Below, piece by piece: positions 1 to 10,800 of a DNA stretch of 64,000 bases. Below the pieces are notes generated by a model. The model was not told the DNA's origin, did not search any database, and was given only the letters and a program-made list of their open reading frames with translations. The translations under genes were made by a program, and so were the position numbers. The first letter of the stretch is position 1. Every line of letters begins with the position of its first letter. Source of the stretch: Beijerinckia indica subsp. indica ATCC 9039 (GTDB lineage: Bacteria; Pseudomonadota; Alphaproteobacteria; Rhizobiales; Beijerinckiaceae); NCBI RefSeq assembly GCF_000019845.1, contig NC_010581.1:3479501-3543500 (forward strand), written 5' to 3'.

Positions 1-2
1 CG

Positions 3-821
3 GCCAGCGAGCTAGAAACAAAAGACGGCGCTGCAAGCCAGAAGATCGATTATGCCGTTATTCTGATCGGCAGCAATGACAGGCAGTCCTTATCCGAAGA
101 CGACAAAACCTATGACCTTCTCTCAGAGCCCTGGCAAGAGGCCTATGGTCGCCGCATCGAGTCCATGGCGGAAGCCTTCCACGCCCATCATGTTCCCCTG
201 CTCTGGGTCGGCCTGCCGATCGTCAAGAGCGACAAGCTGGCCGTCGATTTCAGCGCCTTCAATACGCTTTACGAGGATATGGCCGGCAAAGCAGGTGCGA
301 TCTTTGTCGATGTCTGGGAGGCTTTCGCGGACGAGAAAGGCGACTATCGCGCTTTCGGCCCCGGCATCGACGGACAGATCACACGGCTTCGGACCTCCGA
401 GGGCCTTTATTTTACCGAGGCTGGGGCCCGCAAGCTCGCGCATTTTGTGGAGGGGGAGATCCGCCGCGCCTACGAGGAAAAAACCAATCCCGCAGCAGCC
501 CCAACAAATGAAGCCCCAAGCGTCGAGCCGCCGCAAACCATTACAGGTGAGCCTTCCGATGCATCCTCAGGAACACCGGCACCGAATGGCCTCGCGCCGA
601 ACGCAGCGCTGCCCGCCCCGCCACCAGCCAAGCCGGCGATCGGCCCGCTCCAATCCCTGACCGGCCCCGTCTTGAGTCACGGAGGTCTCCTTGCCCAGCC
701 GGATACAAAACCAGTGGTCAGCGGAAACAGCGCCGAACAGTTTCTGATCAAGGGCAGGATTGACGCCGAACCGACGCCAAAGCCCGGACAAGCCTCTGAT
801 TTTTCCTGGCCGCGCCAATGA
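3..821 (+). CDS. DUF459 / SGNH-hydrolase-like protein, 5' truncated by window edge
   Basis: The reading frame is open from base 3 and ends at TGA 819-821, so the N terminus lies outside the window. The visible start contains IGSNDRQ, the DUF459 form of the SGNH block that normally carries a catalytic Asn. The block WVGLP and the late segment EGLYFTEAGARKLAHFV are also typical of the family. The last 100 residues are a Pro/Ala/Ser-rich low-complexity tail with no visible domain. DUF459 proteins are exported esterase/acyltransferase-like proteins of alphaproteobacteria with no firm substrate, often linked to the envelope. The L,D-transpeptidase downstream fits an envelope role, which is an inference. 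The internal ATG at 165 is not the start, because the conserved block lies upstream of it. Confidence 0.8.
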   Translation, partial: ASELETKDGAASQKIDYAVILIGSNDRQSLSEDDKTYDLLSEPWQEAYGRRIESMAEAFHAHHVPLLWVGLPIVKSDKLAVDFSAFNTLYEDMAGKAGAIFVDVWEAFADEKGDYRAFGPGIDGQITRLRTSEGLYFTEAGARKLAHFVEGEIRRAYEEKTNPAAAPTNEAPSVEPPQTITGEPSDASSGTPAPNGLAPNAALPAPPPAKPAIGPLQSLTGPVLSHGGLLAQPDTKPVVSGNSAEQFLIKGRIDAEPTPKPGQASDFSWPRQ

Positions 822-1049
822 GGACTTCAGCCCATCGCATTGAAGACACAAACATTTGAAAAGGAGAACGCCAACCGTTTCTCATCACGTCCAGTGACAA
901 GATCGGCATCGCTCCTGCTTGGCCAGGGTTCTTGCCTGCACTATAGTTTCTTCCATTTTGAGGCATGGTTTTGAAACATCTTTCAAGAGAACCCACCTCA
1001 CCTTGGTTTTACCTTTACTTTTAGCGCCTGCTTCTATCGGATTGCCTCG

Positions 1050-1772
1050 ATGCCTAAGAAAATCGTTCCCCTCGTCGGCTCCTTGGTTTTTCTCGCCGGT
1101 CTTACCGCGACCGCCATGCCTGCTTTCGCTCAATGGCCTTATTATTCCGGCTATCAACGCGCGCGCCCGCCTTTTCCCAGCGTCGAATCCGATGATGACC
1201 AGATCCAGCCGCCGGACGATCTTTATGACAGCCGGCCTCCGGCCGCTTATCCACGCGGTGCCTATTCCCGAACGCCCGACGGCTATGAACGGAATGATTA
1301 CGATCTCAATGTCCGTTCCTCGCAAAGGACCGCGGCGCTGGTTCCCAATCCGACCGAGGAAGGCCCCGGCACCATTGTCATCGACACGAAATCGCGCCAG
1401 CTCTACTATATTCAGCCGGACGGCATGGCTATTCGCTACGGTATTGGCGTAGGACGCGAAGGTTTCGCCTGGAAGGGCACAGCGCGGGTCGGCCGCAAAG
1501 CCGAATGGCCGCGGTGGATTCCCCCGAAGGAAATGCTGAAACGGCGCCCGGATCTGCCCACTTCCATGGAAGGCGGCGTGGAAAACCCCTTGGGCGCGCG
1601 GGCACTCTACCTCTACCAGGGCGAGCGGGATACCTTGTTTCGCATTCACGGCACCAATGAGCCGGATACAATCGGCAAGGCAGTCTCCTCCGGCTGTATC
1701 CGGATGATGAATGCCGATGTCATTGATCTGTTTCAACGTGTGCCTGTGGGAACGAGAGTCGTCGTTCTGTAA
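1050..1772 (+). CDS. L,D-transpeptidase (ErfK/YbiS/YcfS/YnhG family)
   Basis: This 240-aa exported protein should form or remodel 3-3 peptidoglycan cross-links, or attach proteins to peptidoglycan, in the periplasm. It starts with a signal peptide (charged MPKK, hydrophobic core, cleavage near AFA at about residue 27). Residues 28-100 are a Pro/Tyr/Arg-rich linker. The YkuD catalytic domain fills about residues 105-240. It shows the expected HGT motif (His200) and SSGCIRM with the nucleophile Cys216. Length and domain order are normal for the alphaproteobacterial type. A palindrome 13 bp after the stop probably ends the transcript. The physiological substrate cannot be deduced. Confidence 0.93.
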   Translation: MPKKIVPLVGSLVFLAGLTATAMPAFAQWPYYSGYQRARPPFPSVESDDDQIQPPDDLYDSRPPAAYPRGAYSRTPDGYERNDYDLNVRSSQRTAALVPNPTEEGPGTIVIDTKSRQLYYIQPDGMAIRYGIGVGREGFAWKGTARVGRKAEWPRWIPPKEMLKRRPDLPTSMEGGVENPLGARALYLYQGERDTLFRIHGTNEPDTIGKAVSSGCIRMMNADVIDLFQRVPVGTRVVVL

Positions 1773-1785
1773 TGATTTCGACCCT

Positions 1786-1825
1786 GCAGCATCGCTCGTC
1801 CATTCGGATTCATGAGCGATGCTGC
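1786..1825 (+). terminator. 12-bp palindrome after the L,D-transpeptidase gene
   Basis: GCAGCATCGCTC (1786-1797) and GAGCGATGCTGC (1814-1825) are perfect inverted arms around a 16-base loop, followed by CGTCTTTATG. The position just after a stop codon suggests a terminator. The arms and the 3' flank closely match the outer arms of the repeat element at 2812-2934, so this is probably also a short member of that repeat family. Confidence 0.6.
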
Positions 1826-2336
1826 CGTCTTTATGATCGCCTCAAATATCCATGGCTGCTGGGTCCGGATGATCGGGAGATATGCAATTGTCTGCCAAGA
1901 TCCCTGTGTATCCACTGAACCCGGGGAGCAATAGCCTCCGCCTCTCTGTTTCGCCAGGATGGAAGACATAACCGCCGCTAGGCGCGAAACGCCGTCGGCC
2001 ACTGCCTGCCCGTGTCGTCCTCATACCCGCCCACCCAAGATCGGCCCCTTCGTTCCAGGCTCTTCCTCTTATTCGCCTATTTTGAGATATTTCCCGCGTT
2101 CAAAGTGAGGGGATAGTGTCTGTCTGCAGACATCGTTGCGGCGACTCCCAAAAAGAGCAGACGCTTTTTGAGCGCCATTGCGCGATGGTAAAAATTTGGA
2201 AATAGTCTCTTTCGATTATTTCTCTATTTTATTCATTGGTAGACGTCTATCTTGCACCTGTGGACGGACCCTTGAGGCCGACGTCCTCCTTCTTCACTTC
2301 CTTGCCGCGAACAGCGGTGAAACTAGAGTCATCGAT
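1826..2336. other. Intergenic region upstream of doxX-like gene
   Basis: No convincing gene is seen. The left part is C-rich and has no long open frame with a ribosome-binding site. From about 2170 to 2260 the sequence becomes AT-rich, which would suit a promoter for the DoxX gene. A frame open from 2178 into that gene lacks the family start and is better read as leader sequence. Confidence 0.5.
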
Positions 2337-2786
2337 ATGTACACTTTCCCGACATTCGCGCAGAACATGCTTTTGCTGACAGGCCGTATCCTTCTCGCTT
2401 TGCTTTTTGTGCTTATGGGTTGGAGCAAGATAAACGACTTTAATGGCACTGTCGCATACATGCTCCACACAGGTGCCCCCTTTCCCCCTCTTGCGGCCTC
2501 GATCGCCATCATAACGGAGCTGGGGGTGGGACTGGCCATCGTCTTCGGCGTGCTAACGCGTCCGCTGGCCTTGATCCTCGCGGTTTACACGATCGCCACG
2601 GGACTGATCGGCCATAACTTCTGGACGATGGAGGGCATGGTTCGCTATGATAATATGCTGCATTTCTACAAGAACATCAGCATAGCCGGTGGGCTTTTGT
2701 CGCTCGCAGCGGCCGGGGCAGGCCTTTTCTCGGTCGATACATTGATCGAAAAATGGTTGAAGACCCGCTCATCTCATCAGCTTTGA
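2337..2786 (+). CDS. DoxX family membrane protein
   Basis: This is a 149-aa integral membrane protein with about four hydrophobic segments. The start (MYTFPTFAQNMLLLTGRILL) and the GWSKINDFNGTVAYM block are typical of DoxX proteins, whose length is usually 130-160 aa. DoxX proteins are loosely associated with redox or quinone biology in bacteria, but no reaction can be assigned here. The in-frame extension upstream to 2178 adds 53 residues with no family similarity. ATG 2337 was chosen because the hydrophobic core starts immediately after it, although no strong Shine-Dalgarno is seen. The gene stands alone, convergent with the thiolase gene. Confidence 0.85.
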   Translation: MYTFPTFAQNMLLLTGRILLALLFVLMGWSKINDFNGTVAYMLHTGAPFPPLAASIAIITELGVGLAIVFGVLTRPLALILAVYTIATGLIGHNFWTMEGMVRYDNMLHFYKNISIAGGLLSLAAAGAGLFSVDTLIEKWLKTRSSHQL

Positions 2787-2811
2787 AGAGCCCATCGGGC
2801 ATAAAACAGCG

Positions 2812-2934
2812 ACAGCATCGTTCCTAGTATCCACCCTCATTGAAGCGCGCCTCGTCGCGGTTCAATGAGGGTGGATACGATTTAAAAATGACGGATCGAG
2901 AATCCGTGATTCTCGATCCGAGGAGCGATGCTGT
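2812..2934 (+). repeat. Nested palindromic repeat element, copy 1
   Basis: Three nested inverted repeats lie between convergent genes. The outer arms are 2812-2825 and 2921-2934 (13 of 14 complementary; ACAGCATCGTTCCT on the left). Hairpin A has perfect 18-bp arms at 2827-2844 and 2861-2878 (GTATCCACCCTCATTGAA). Hairpin B has 13-bp arms at 2892-2904 and 2908-2920. A and B are separated by GATTTAAAAATGA. The A-B unit recurs at 26737-26834 (inverted) and 63399-63495. Only this copy carries the outer arms, which match the palindrome at 1786-1825. It may be a REP-like or MITE-like element that also works as a bidirectional terminator. Confidence 0.85.
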
Positions 2935-2978
2935 CTGTCTTTATGGCCGCATCAAACTTACCCAAAGAGGACGCCCGA

Positions 2979-4163
2979 TTAGGCAGCCTCAAACGCGAGG
3001 GCAATCCCCTGCCCTCCCCCAATGCAGAGCGTCACGATTCCTCGCTTGAGGCCATCGCGTTTCATCGAGTGGAGAAGCCTGGTCGTCAGCACCGCGCCGG
3101 TCGCACCAATCGGGTGACCATGCGCGACGGCTCCCCCTTCGACATTGATAATATCCTGCGGCAAGCCAAGCTCTTTCGCGACGGCAAGCGGTACAGCCGC
3201 AAAGGCTTCATTGATTTCGATCCGCTCGATATCGGAAAGTTTCCAGCCAGCCCGCTCAAGCGCCTTGCGGACGGCTGGCACCGGGCCGAGCCCAAACAAG
3301 CCCGGCTCAACCGCCGCAACTCCAAACGCCACCAGATGCGCCATGGGCGTTACGCCTTTTGCTTCGGCGAAGGCGCGATCAGCCACGATCATCGCAGCCG
3401 CACCGCTGTTGAGCCCAGGCGCATTACCAGCGGTGATCGTCCCATCTTTGCGGAAGGCGGGCTTAAGCTTGGTCAGGATCTCGAGCGTCGTATCTGGGCG
3501 CGGCGCCTCGTCGGATTCGAAGCGCTCCGGCCCCTTCTTGCCTTTTACCTCCACCGCGACAATTTCGTCCTTGAAATGCCCCGCTTTTTGGGCCTCCGAA
3601 AAGCGCTGCTGCGAGCGAACGGCAAAACGGTCCTGTGATTCACGCGTAATCTGTAATTGCGTGACGAGATCTTCCGTATGCCAGCCGGAATGCTCACCCG
3701 AAAAGGCATCATTCAGCCCATCCGTCAGCATGGCGTCGAGGATTTCGGCGGGACCCATCCGATAGCCCCAGCGTCCCCCTTCCATCAGATAAGGCGCACG
3801 GTCCATATTCTCCATGCCTCCCGCCACAGCCGCATCGATCTCGCCTATCGCGATCTCCTGAGCGGCGGTGACAATGGCCTGGGCACCAGAACCACAGACA
3901 CGATTCACCGTCATGGCGGGAACGGAGACCGGCGTACCACCGCCGATCGCGGCTTGACGGGCGGGATTCATCCTGTTGCCCGCCTGAATGACATTGCCCA
4001 TTACAACAGAACCGATCTCGCTGGATTCGAGTCCTGCCCTCTTCAGGGTCTCACGCACCACAATGGCGCCAAGTTCGGTCGCGGGTGTGTTCTTGAGCGA
4101 GCCATTATAATTGCCGATCGCGGTCCGAACCGGACTGCACAGAACAATATCGCGCTGGGTCAT
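2979..4163 (-). CDS. Acetyl-CoA acetyltransferase (thiolase)
   Basis: This is a 394-aa biosynthetic-type thiolase that condenses two acetyl-CoA to acetoacetyl-CoA, or works on related short-chain substrates, in the cytoplasm. The diagnostic residues are present: nucleophile Cys90 in NRVCGSGAQAI, NEAFA, His350 in AHGHPIGATG and Cys380 in LCIGGGQGIA. Length is normal. The start was set at 4163 because GGAGGAG lies 7-8 bases upstream. The frame can be extended by 20 residues, but these have no family similarity. No phaB or phaC is adjacent, so a role in polyhydroxybutyrate synthesis cannot be claimed from context. Confidence 0.95.
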   Translation of the reverse strand: MTQRDIVLCSPVRTAIGNYNGSLKNTPATELGAIVVRETLKRAGLESSEIGSVVMGNVIQAGNRMNPARQAAIGGGTPVSVPAMTVNRVCGSGAQAIVTAAQEIAIGEIDAAVAGGMENMDRAPYLMEGGRWGYRMGPAEILDAMLTDGLNDAFSGEHSGWHTEDLVTQLQITRESQDRFAVRSQQRFSEAQKAGHFKDEIVAVEVKGKKGPERFESDEAPRPDTTLEILTKLKPAFRKDGTITAGNAPGLNSGAAAMIVADRAFAEAKGVTPMAHLVAFGVAAVEPGLFGLGPVPAVRKALERAGWKLSDIERIEINEAFAAVPLAVAKELGLPQDIINVEGGAVAHGHPIGATGAVLTTRLLHSMKRDGLKRGIVTLCIGGGQGIALAFEAA

Positions 4164-4841
4164 GACAAGTCTCCTCCGTAAGCTCCAAAGACTTCGTTCT
4201 TGCCGACGGTCCCATCGGGTCACGCCAGCTCTTATGGGTCATTGTGGAGACGGCAGTGCACCTGCCCTGGAAACCCCTCGCATCGAGACTGCGCTCCGGT
4301 CCTCTCAACTCATGTCTTGGGCCCGCTGTTCCCGTCGAATGCCACGCACCGCCACAAGAACGGCACAGCCAGGATGAGAGCGTGTGGTGTTACGAACTCA
4401 AAGGCAGCAAAGCGAATCGGAGTCTCATCGCGGGAATGTCACGAGTGGTTAATTCTTTATTTATAACATTTTCGTGACTTTATCGCAGTCTGGCCTTCCA
4501 ACGGATACCAGCGTGTCAGAAAGGATTCACGAATGATCTGGAGGCGATCCAGGATATTTCGATGCGCGACAGCCGCCATATTTTGAGCTTTTTATAAACA
4601 AAATGCCCAAAGTTAGCTCAAATCCTTCGCATTTCGGCACGTAATAAGTGCATCACAATGGCTTGATCTTATGCGAAGCTGTTCCTAAAGATACAGCGAT
4701 ATCAAGTCATATATTTATGTGAATGGGCCATCCGGGTCCACCTTGTCCCCACCCCAAACGCCGTACGACTCATGCGGCAGTTTGTCGGGCGTTCTCTATA
4801 AGTCACTGAATTCTCCAGCTCATTTTTGAGAACCCTTTGCC
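4164..4841. promoter_or_regulatory. Divergent intergenic region between thiolase and adhesin genes
   Basis: This 678-bp gap holds no supportable gene. Bases 4440-4740 are clearly AT-richer than the surroundings. An inverted repeat, GTCACGA (about 4438) with TCGTGAC (about 4471), flanks a TTAATTCTTTATTTATAACA core and could be a regulator site or part of a promoter. It probably carries the transcription start of the adhesin operon. No clean -35/-10 pair could be fixed by eye. Confidence 0.4.
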
Positions 4842-7800
4842 ATGCCTCGCTCGAAGTCCGTCCAGAAAACCACCAGACAGAATCCGGTGATGTCCTTTTC
4901 GAGCCCTGGCTCCGTGATGATGCGTAAAAAACGCCGTCCTCTCACGGCCTTGACAGCTCTGGCGGCGCTCATGGCTCTGCCACGCCCGGTTGCAGCAGGG
5001 CCTGACGGTGGCTCGGTGGTCGCGGGACAGGCGACCATCTCGCAGGCGGGCAGTGTCACCAATATCACGCAAGGGTCGAACCGGGCGATCATCAATTGGA
5101 ACAGCTTCTCCATCAATCAGCATGAGACGGTGAACTTCAACCAGCCTTCAAGCAGCGCCGCCATCCTGAACCGTGTCACCGGCAACGAACAGAGCGTCAT
5201 CGCCGGCGCCCTCAATGCCAATGGCCAGGTGTTTCTGGTCAATCCGGCAGGTATTCTGTTTTCTTCCACCGCACAGGTGAATGTCGGTGGCATCGTCGCC
5301 TCGACGCTCGACATCGCCAACAAGGATTTCATGGCGGGGAAATATACGTTCTCCGGCACATCCCAAGCCTCGGTCATCAACCAGGGCCATATCCATGCCC
5401 ATTCCGGCGGCTATGTCGCCTTGCTCGGCAAGACGGTTGAGAATGATGGGGTGATCTCGGCCAAAATGGGCACGGTGGCGCTAGCCTCGGGCGAAAAGAT
5501 CACCCTCAATTTCAATGGCGATTCCTTGATTGATGTGACTATCGACAAGGGCACGCTCGACGCTTTGGTTGCCAATAAAAGGGCGATCAAGGCGGATGGC
5601 GGACGAGTGATCATGACCGCCAAGGCGGCCGATCAATTGCTCTCGGCGCAGGTCAACAACACGGGCATTATCCAGGCGCGCACGCTCTCCGACCTCACCG
5701 GTGGGCATGGCACGGCTTCCGGCACAAGCGGCTCGGTGCATGTCGGCACGATCAAGCTGCTGGCGCAGGGCGGGACCACGAAGGTGGCGGGCACGCTCGA
5801 TGCCTCGGCCCCGAAGGGCGGCAAGGGCGGCTCAATCGAGACCTCCGGCGATAAGGTTCAGGTCGCATCCGACGCGCTCATCACCACCAAATCGGCCTCC
5901 GGCCAAAACGGCTCCTGGCTCATCGATCCGACCGATTTCACCATTGGTTACGGGAGCGATTCCCTGACGTCGAGCGGCATTGGCGCGACGACCTTGCAGA
6001 ACATGCTGGCGAACACCAATGTGACCATTGTCACCTCGTCGGGCGGGTCGGGCAACGGCGATCTCACTGTCGCGGCGCCGGTCTCCTGGAGTTCGGGCAA
6101 TTCACTGACGCTGGCCGCAATCAATAATCTCGACGTTAACGCCGCCGTCAGCTGGTCGGGCGGAGCCCTGACTCTCAACGCCGGCAAGAATGTCTATGTC
6201 AACGCCGCACTGACCGCGAGCGGAACCGCATCGCTCGCGGTCAATTATGGTCAAGCGATCAACGCAGACGGCTCGGTCTCCTCTACAGCGACCGTCGGCC
6301 AGAACGACTATGGCTCTCCCTATGGGCTTTACATGTCGCTCGGCGGCGGACAGGGGGCATTTCAGGGCAAGATCACGCTCGGCAGCGCCAATTCGGTGAC
6401 GTTGAATGGCGCGGCCTATACGGTCGTCACCGACGCCGCCGGGCTGGCGGCGATCAAGAACGACCTCTCCGGCAAATATGTCCTCGGCACTGATATTTCA
6501 GGGCTGAACTGGACCGACGGCATTGGCGCGACGACGGCTTTCACCGGCGCGCTTAATGGTTTCGGCCATGTCATCGATTCCGCGACTTTCACAGGAACCG
6601 GTCTGTTCGGTACGATCGGCGCCGGCGGCCTGCTGGCCAATCTCGGCGTAACCAATTCCACCGTCAATTCGCCGGCGAGCGGAACCGTCGCCTCGGTCGG
6701 CCTCGTGGTCAATGTCAATGACGGGACTCTGGTCAATGTCTTTACCGACGCCAGCACGATCAACAATCGCGACAATGGTTCGGGAGTCGCCCCGTACCTG
6801 ATTGCCGGCGGCCTGGTCGGAACCAACGCCGGGCTGATTGCTGACAGCTACGCCTCCACCATCGTCTCCGCGGGAGGGACCGCGGGCGGCTTCGTCGGCC
6901 TGAATCAGGCGACCGGAACCATTACTGACAGCTATGTCCGGAGCTCCGTGAACTGGGATACTAACGAAGTCTATGGCTCGGTCGTCAGCCCCGCCGTCGG
7001 CGTGGTGAATGCAGCGGGCGGTTTCGTCGGCGAGAATGATGGCGTGATCCGCACTTCGTGGGCGAGCAATGTCGTTCAGATCGCCGCATCGATGACCGGG
7101 GTCATGGCGGGCGGTTTCGTCGGCCTGAACAAGGGGACGATCGACCAGTCCTACAGCGACAACGGAACGTCGGACGCGGCCTTCAGCCATGGGCCCAATC
7201 TCGCGGGTTTCGTCGGGACCAATACCGCGACCGGCGTCATCACCAATTCTTATACCACCAGCCTTTATCAGTATGATGGGGCGGAGAATTGGTCGGCCGG
7301 CTTCGTCTATTCCAACGCCGGAAAGATCTCCAGCTCCTATGCGACTGGCTATCTCTTGAAATCCCTCACTACCGCCGGCTTTGCCGCGATCAATACCGGC
7401 GTGATCTCCAACGATTATTATTATGTCGCCACGAACCTCCCCGGAGCCAGCGTGTCCGACAGGTCGGGCGCGATCGCGCTGGATGCCTCGACAGCCACGC
7501 AATTTTCGAGCTATGCCGGCTTCGATTCATCGGTCTGGGCGCAATCCTCGTCCGGTTTCCCGGTCCTGTCCAACATTCTGATCCATCTCTCCGGCAGCGT
7601 CTCCTATAATTTCGCGCAGAGCGCAGCGAGCTTCGGCTTTTCGACCCCGGATTTCCAGGGCGGCGGCGGCTATGGCTACGGGTCTGATTATTTCAACGCC
7701 TCGGCCTCTGACGGCACTGCGATCTATAATGTCGCGCTCCACAACGGCTATGTTGACGCCGGCGCATGGACCGCGAGCAGCCTCCTGTCCTCCTCGGTCT

Positions 7801-10800
7801 ATAAGAGATTTGACGGCGTGGCCACGGTCACGCCCGCCACACTGACCCTGTCCAGCGCCACCGGCAATGTCGTCTCCGGCAAAACCTATGACGGAACCAC
7901 GACGGCGCAGATCAATAACGACCAGATCAACCTGGACGGCTTCGCTTCCGGCCAGTCCTTCACCCTTTCGCATCTCTCGGCGTCCTTCGCCGACCCCAAT
8001 GCCGGAACCGGAAAGAAGGTGATCCTGAACTATGTCATCACCGCAGCCGCCGGAACCAATCCCAATAATTACATCATCAACGATATTACTGCCACGATCA
8101 CGCCAAAGAGCGTGATCGTGGCAGGCGTCGAAACGACCAGCCGGTCCTATAATGGGGAGACGGGGACCACTGTACTCAATTCCACTTTGTCCGGCGTCAT
8201 CCCCGGCGACAACGTCTCGATCGCCAATGGCTACTCGGCCAATTTCACCGACGCCAATGCCGGCACCGACAAGAGCGTCGTTCTTTCCAATCTGTCGCTC
8301 ACCGGCGCCAGCGCCGGCAATTACGCCATCGCCTCGAGCGTGACTCTGCCGACGACAGCGGCGATAACGCCCCTGGCGATCACTTTGCTCGGCGTGAAAC
8401 CAGCCGATGGTTCGACCAGCGTTTCCGGCGCCAATCTCGTCGCCGCCAATGCAGTCGGCGGCGATCAGGTGGTTTTCAACGGCTCGGTGACGCTCGCCAG
8501 CGCGAGCGCCGGCCTGCAACCCATCGTCAGCCTCGGCAATCTGACGCAAAACAACCCCAATTATACTTTGGTCGGAGCGGTCGGCACGGTCACTGTCAGC
8601 AATCAAAGCCTGATTCCCGCCCATACCGACCCCGCAACGGGGATCATTTCCACTTCCGGAACGGCGACGATTTCCACTGTGGGAACGGTGACGACGATCA
8701 ACCAGTCCACGGAGAAGGCGATCATCGATTGGCTGCGCTTCTCGCTGGGCGCCGGCGAAAGCCTGAAATTCGACCAGCCGTCGTCGAGCTCGATCACGCT
8801 CAATCGGGTCATCAGTCAGGAAGCCAGCGTGATCGCCGGTTCGCTGTCCGCCAATGGCCGCGTCTTCATCCTCAATCCCAATGGCATTCTGTTTTCGGCC
8901 GGGTCGAGCGTCAATGTCGGCGCCCTGGTCGCCTCGACACAGACCATGGCGGACCAGGATTTCCTGAATGGCAATTATCTGTTCCAGGTTTCCAATACCA
9001 CAGCCTCGGTGGTCGCCAACGGCGACATCGTGATCGCCGACGGTGGATTCCTTGCGCTGCTGAGCCAAAATGGCGTGACGAGCTCGGGCAGCGTGGCCGC
9101 CCACAACGGGACCGCCATTCTCGCGGCCACGCAAAGCCTGACCTTGACCCTCAATGACAATGACAATGGTCTTGCAGGCTTTGCTTTGGGCAATTTGACC
9201 GGAACGACGACGGCGGGCGGCGCGATCGATCTCGCTTCGGCCGCCGGAACCGGAGGCCGGCTTGAGACCGCCGGCCTCACGGTTTCCGCCAAGGGTTTGG
9301 CGCTGACCGGCGCCGGCGGGGGTTGGACATGGTCTCAGCCGAGCATCGTGGTCGGCACGGGCGGTGTCGACGCCGGTCTGGTGAATGCCCAGCTCGCGAC
9401 AGGTAATTTCGTCCTGGAGGCGGTTTCCGGCAATCTCACGGTCAATTCGGCTTTGTCGTGGATCGCCGACCACAGCCTGACCCTGTCGGCGACCAAGGAT
9501 ATCACGATCAACGCGCCGGTGAGCTGGTCCGCCAATACGCTCACGATCAATGCCGGGGCCAATATTTACGTCAATGCGGTCATGACGGCGAGCGGGACAG
9601 CCAGTTTCGCCGGGATCTATGGCAACGCGACCAATGCCGACGGCAATCCGAACGGGCTTTACATGAGCTTTGGCGTCGATGCCACCGGCCTCGGTAATGG
9701 AACGTTCTCCGGCCGCCTCGATTTCAACAGCACCGGCACTCTGTCGCTGAACAACCAGATCTATACCCTGATCAAAGATTGGAGCCAGCTCACGGCGATC
9801 AGCGGCAATTATGGCTATTACGCTTTAGCCAACAATCTGACCGCCCCGGCAGGGACCTTAAGCGCAGCCCCGGTTCAGGATTTAACCAGCCCGATGTTCG
9901 ACGGTCTGGGCCACACCATCGATAAACTGACCATCGTTGACGCGACCGGCCAGGGCTACAACGGCCTGTTCGGTACGATCGATTACAATACGACCGTCCG
10001 CAATATCGGCCTGACGGGGGTTTCGATCACCGACAATGGCGGCTACGCGGACGGCGCGCTGGCCGGGCTCAGCAATCCCGGCAGTTTCGTCAGCCATGTC
10101 TTCGCGACCGGCACGATCGACGGCGGGAACCGGACCGGCGGACTGATCGGCTGGAATTTCAGCCCGATCTATGATTCTTACGCCTCGGTCACGGTGTCGG
10201 CGGCCAATTCCTATTACATTGGCGGGTTGGTCGGCTTTAATTCGGGTGGCACCATTGTGCGCTCCTACGCGACCCGCGACGTCACCGGGCTCCAGATCGT
10301 CGGCGGTTTGATCGGCCTGAACATTAATGGCGCCAGCGTCAGCTATTCCTTCGCCACCGGCAATGTGGCCGGAACCGGCGGCCACAATACATGGGGCAAC
10401 ATCGGCGGCCTGGTCGGCGAGAACGATGATGGCGCGCTCGACCACGATCATGCGACAGGCAATGTGCAGGGCAATGGCGGCGTCGGCGGGCTTGCCGGTT
10501 CCAGCGGCGGGCCGATCTCCTATTCCTACGCCACCGGCGAGGTCAAGGCCAATGACAATACCGGCCGCGATATCGGCGGTCTGGTCGGCAGAGGGGGCGA
10601 TATTTCCTATTCCTACGCCACCGGCAATGTGACGGGCGGCTATAATGTCGGCGGCCTCGCCGGCTCCGCCGGCGCCATCTCCTATTCCTACGCGACCGGC
10701 ACTGTGACCGGCAATGGCGAGCCGGGCGTTTTTCCGGCTTCCGGGGTGCTCGGCGATATCATAGTCTCGGCCAACGCTGTCGGCGGCCTGGCGGGCGCGG

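Noticed and set aside
2979..4163. Thiolase as part of a PHB (phaAB) operon
   Set aside because: No acetoacetyl-CoA reductase or PHB synthase is adjacent on either side, so the pathway cannot be claimed.
7527..9473. Long minus-strand open frame (648 codons) inside the adhesin gene
   Set aside because: It is Gly/Asp/Arg/Ile-rich with no domain or ribosome-binding site and is the antisense of a repetitive GC-rich gene with strong protein evidence on the other strand.
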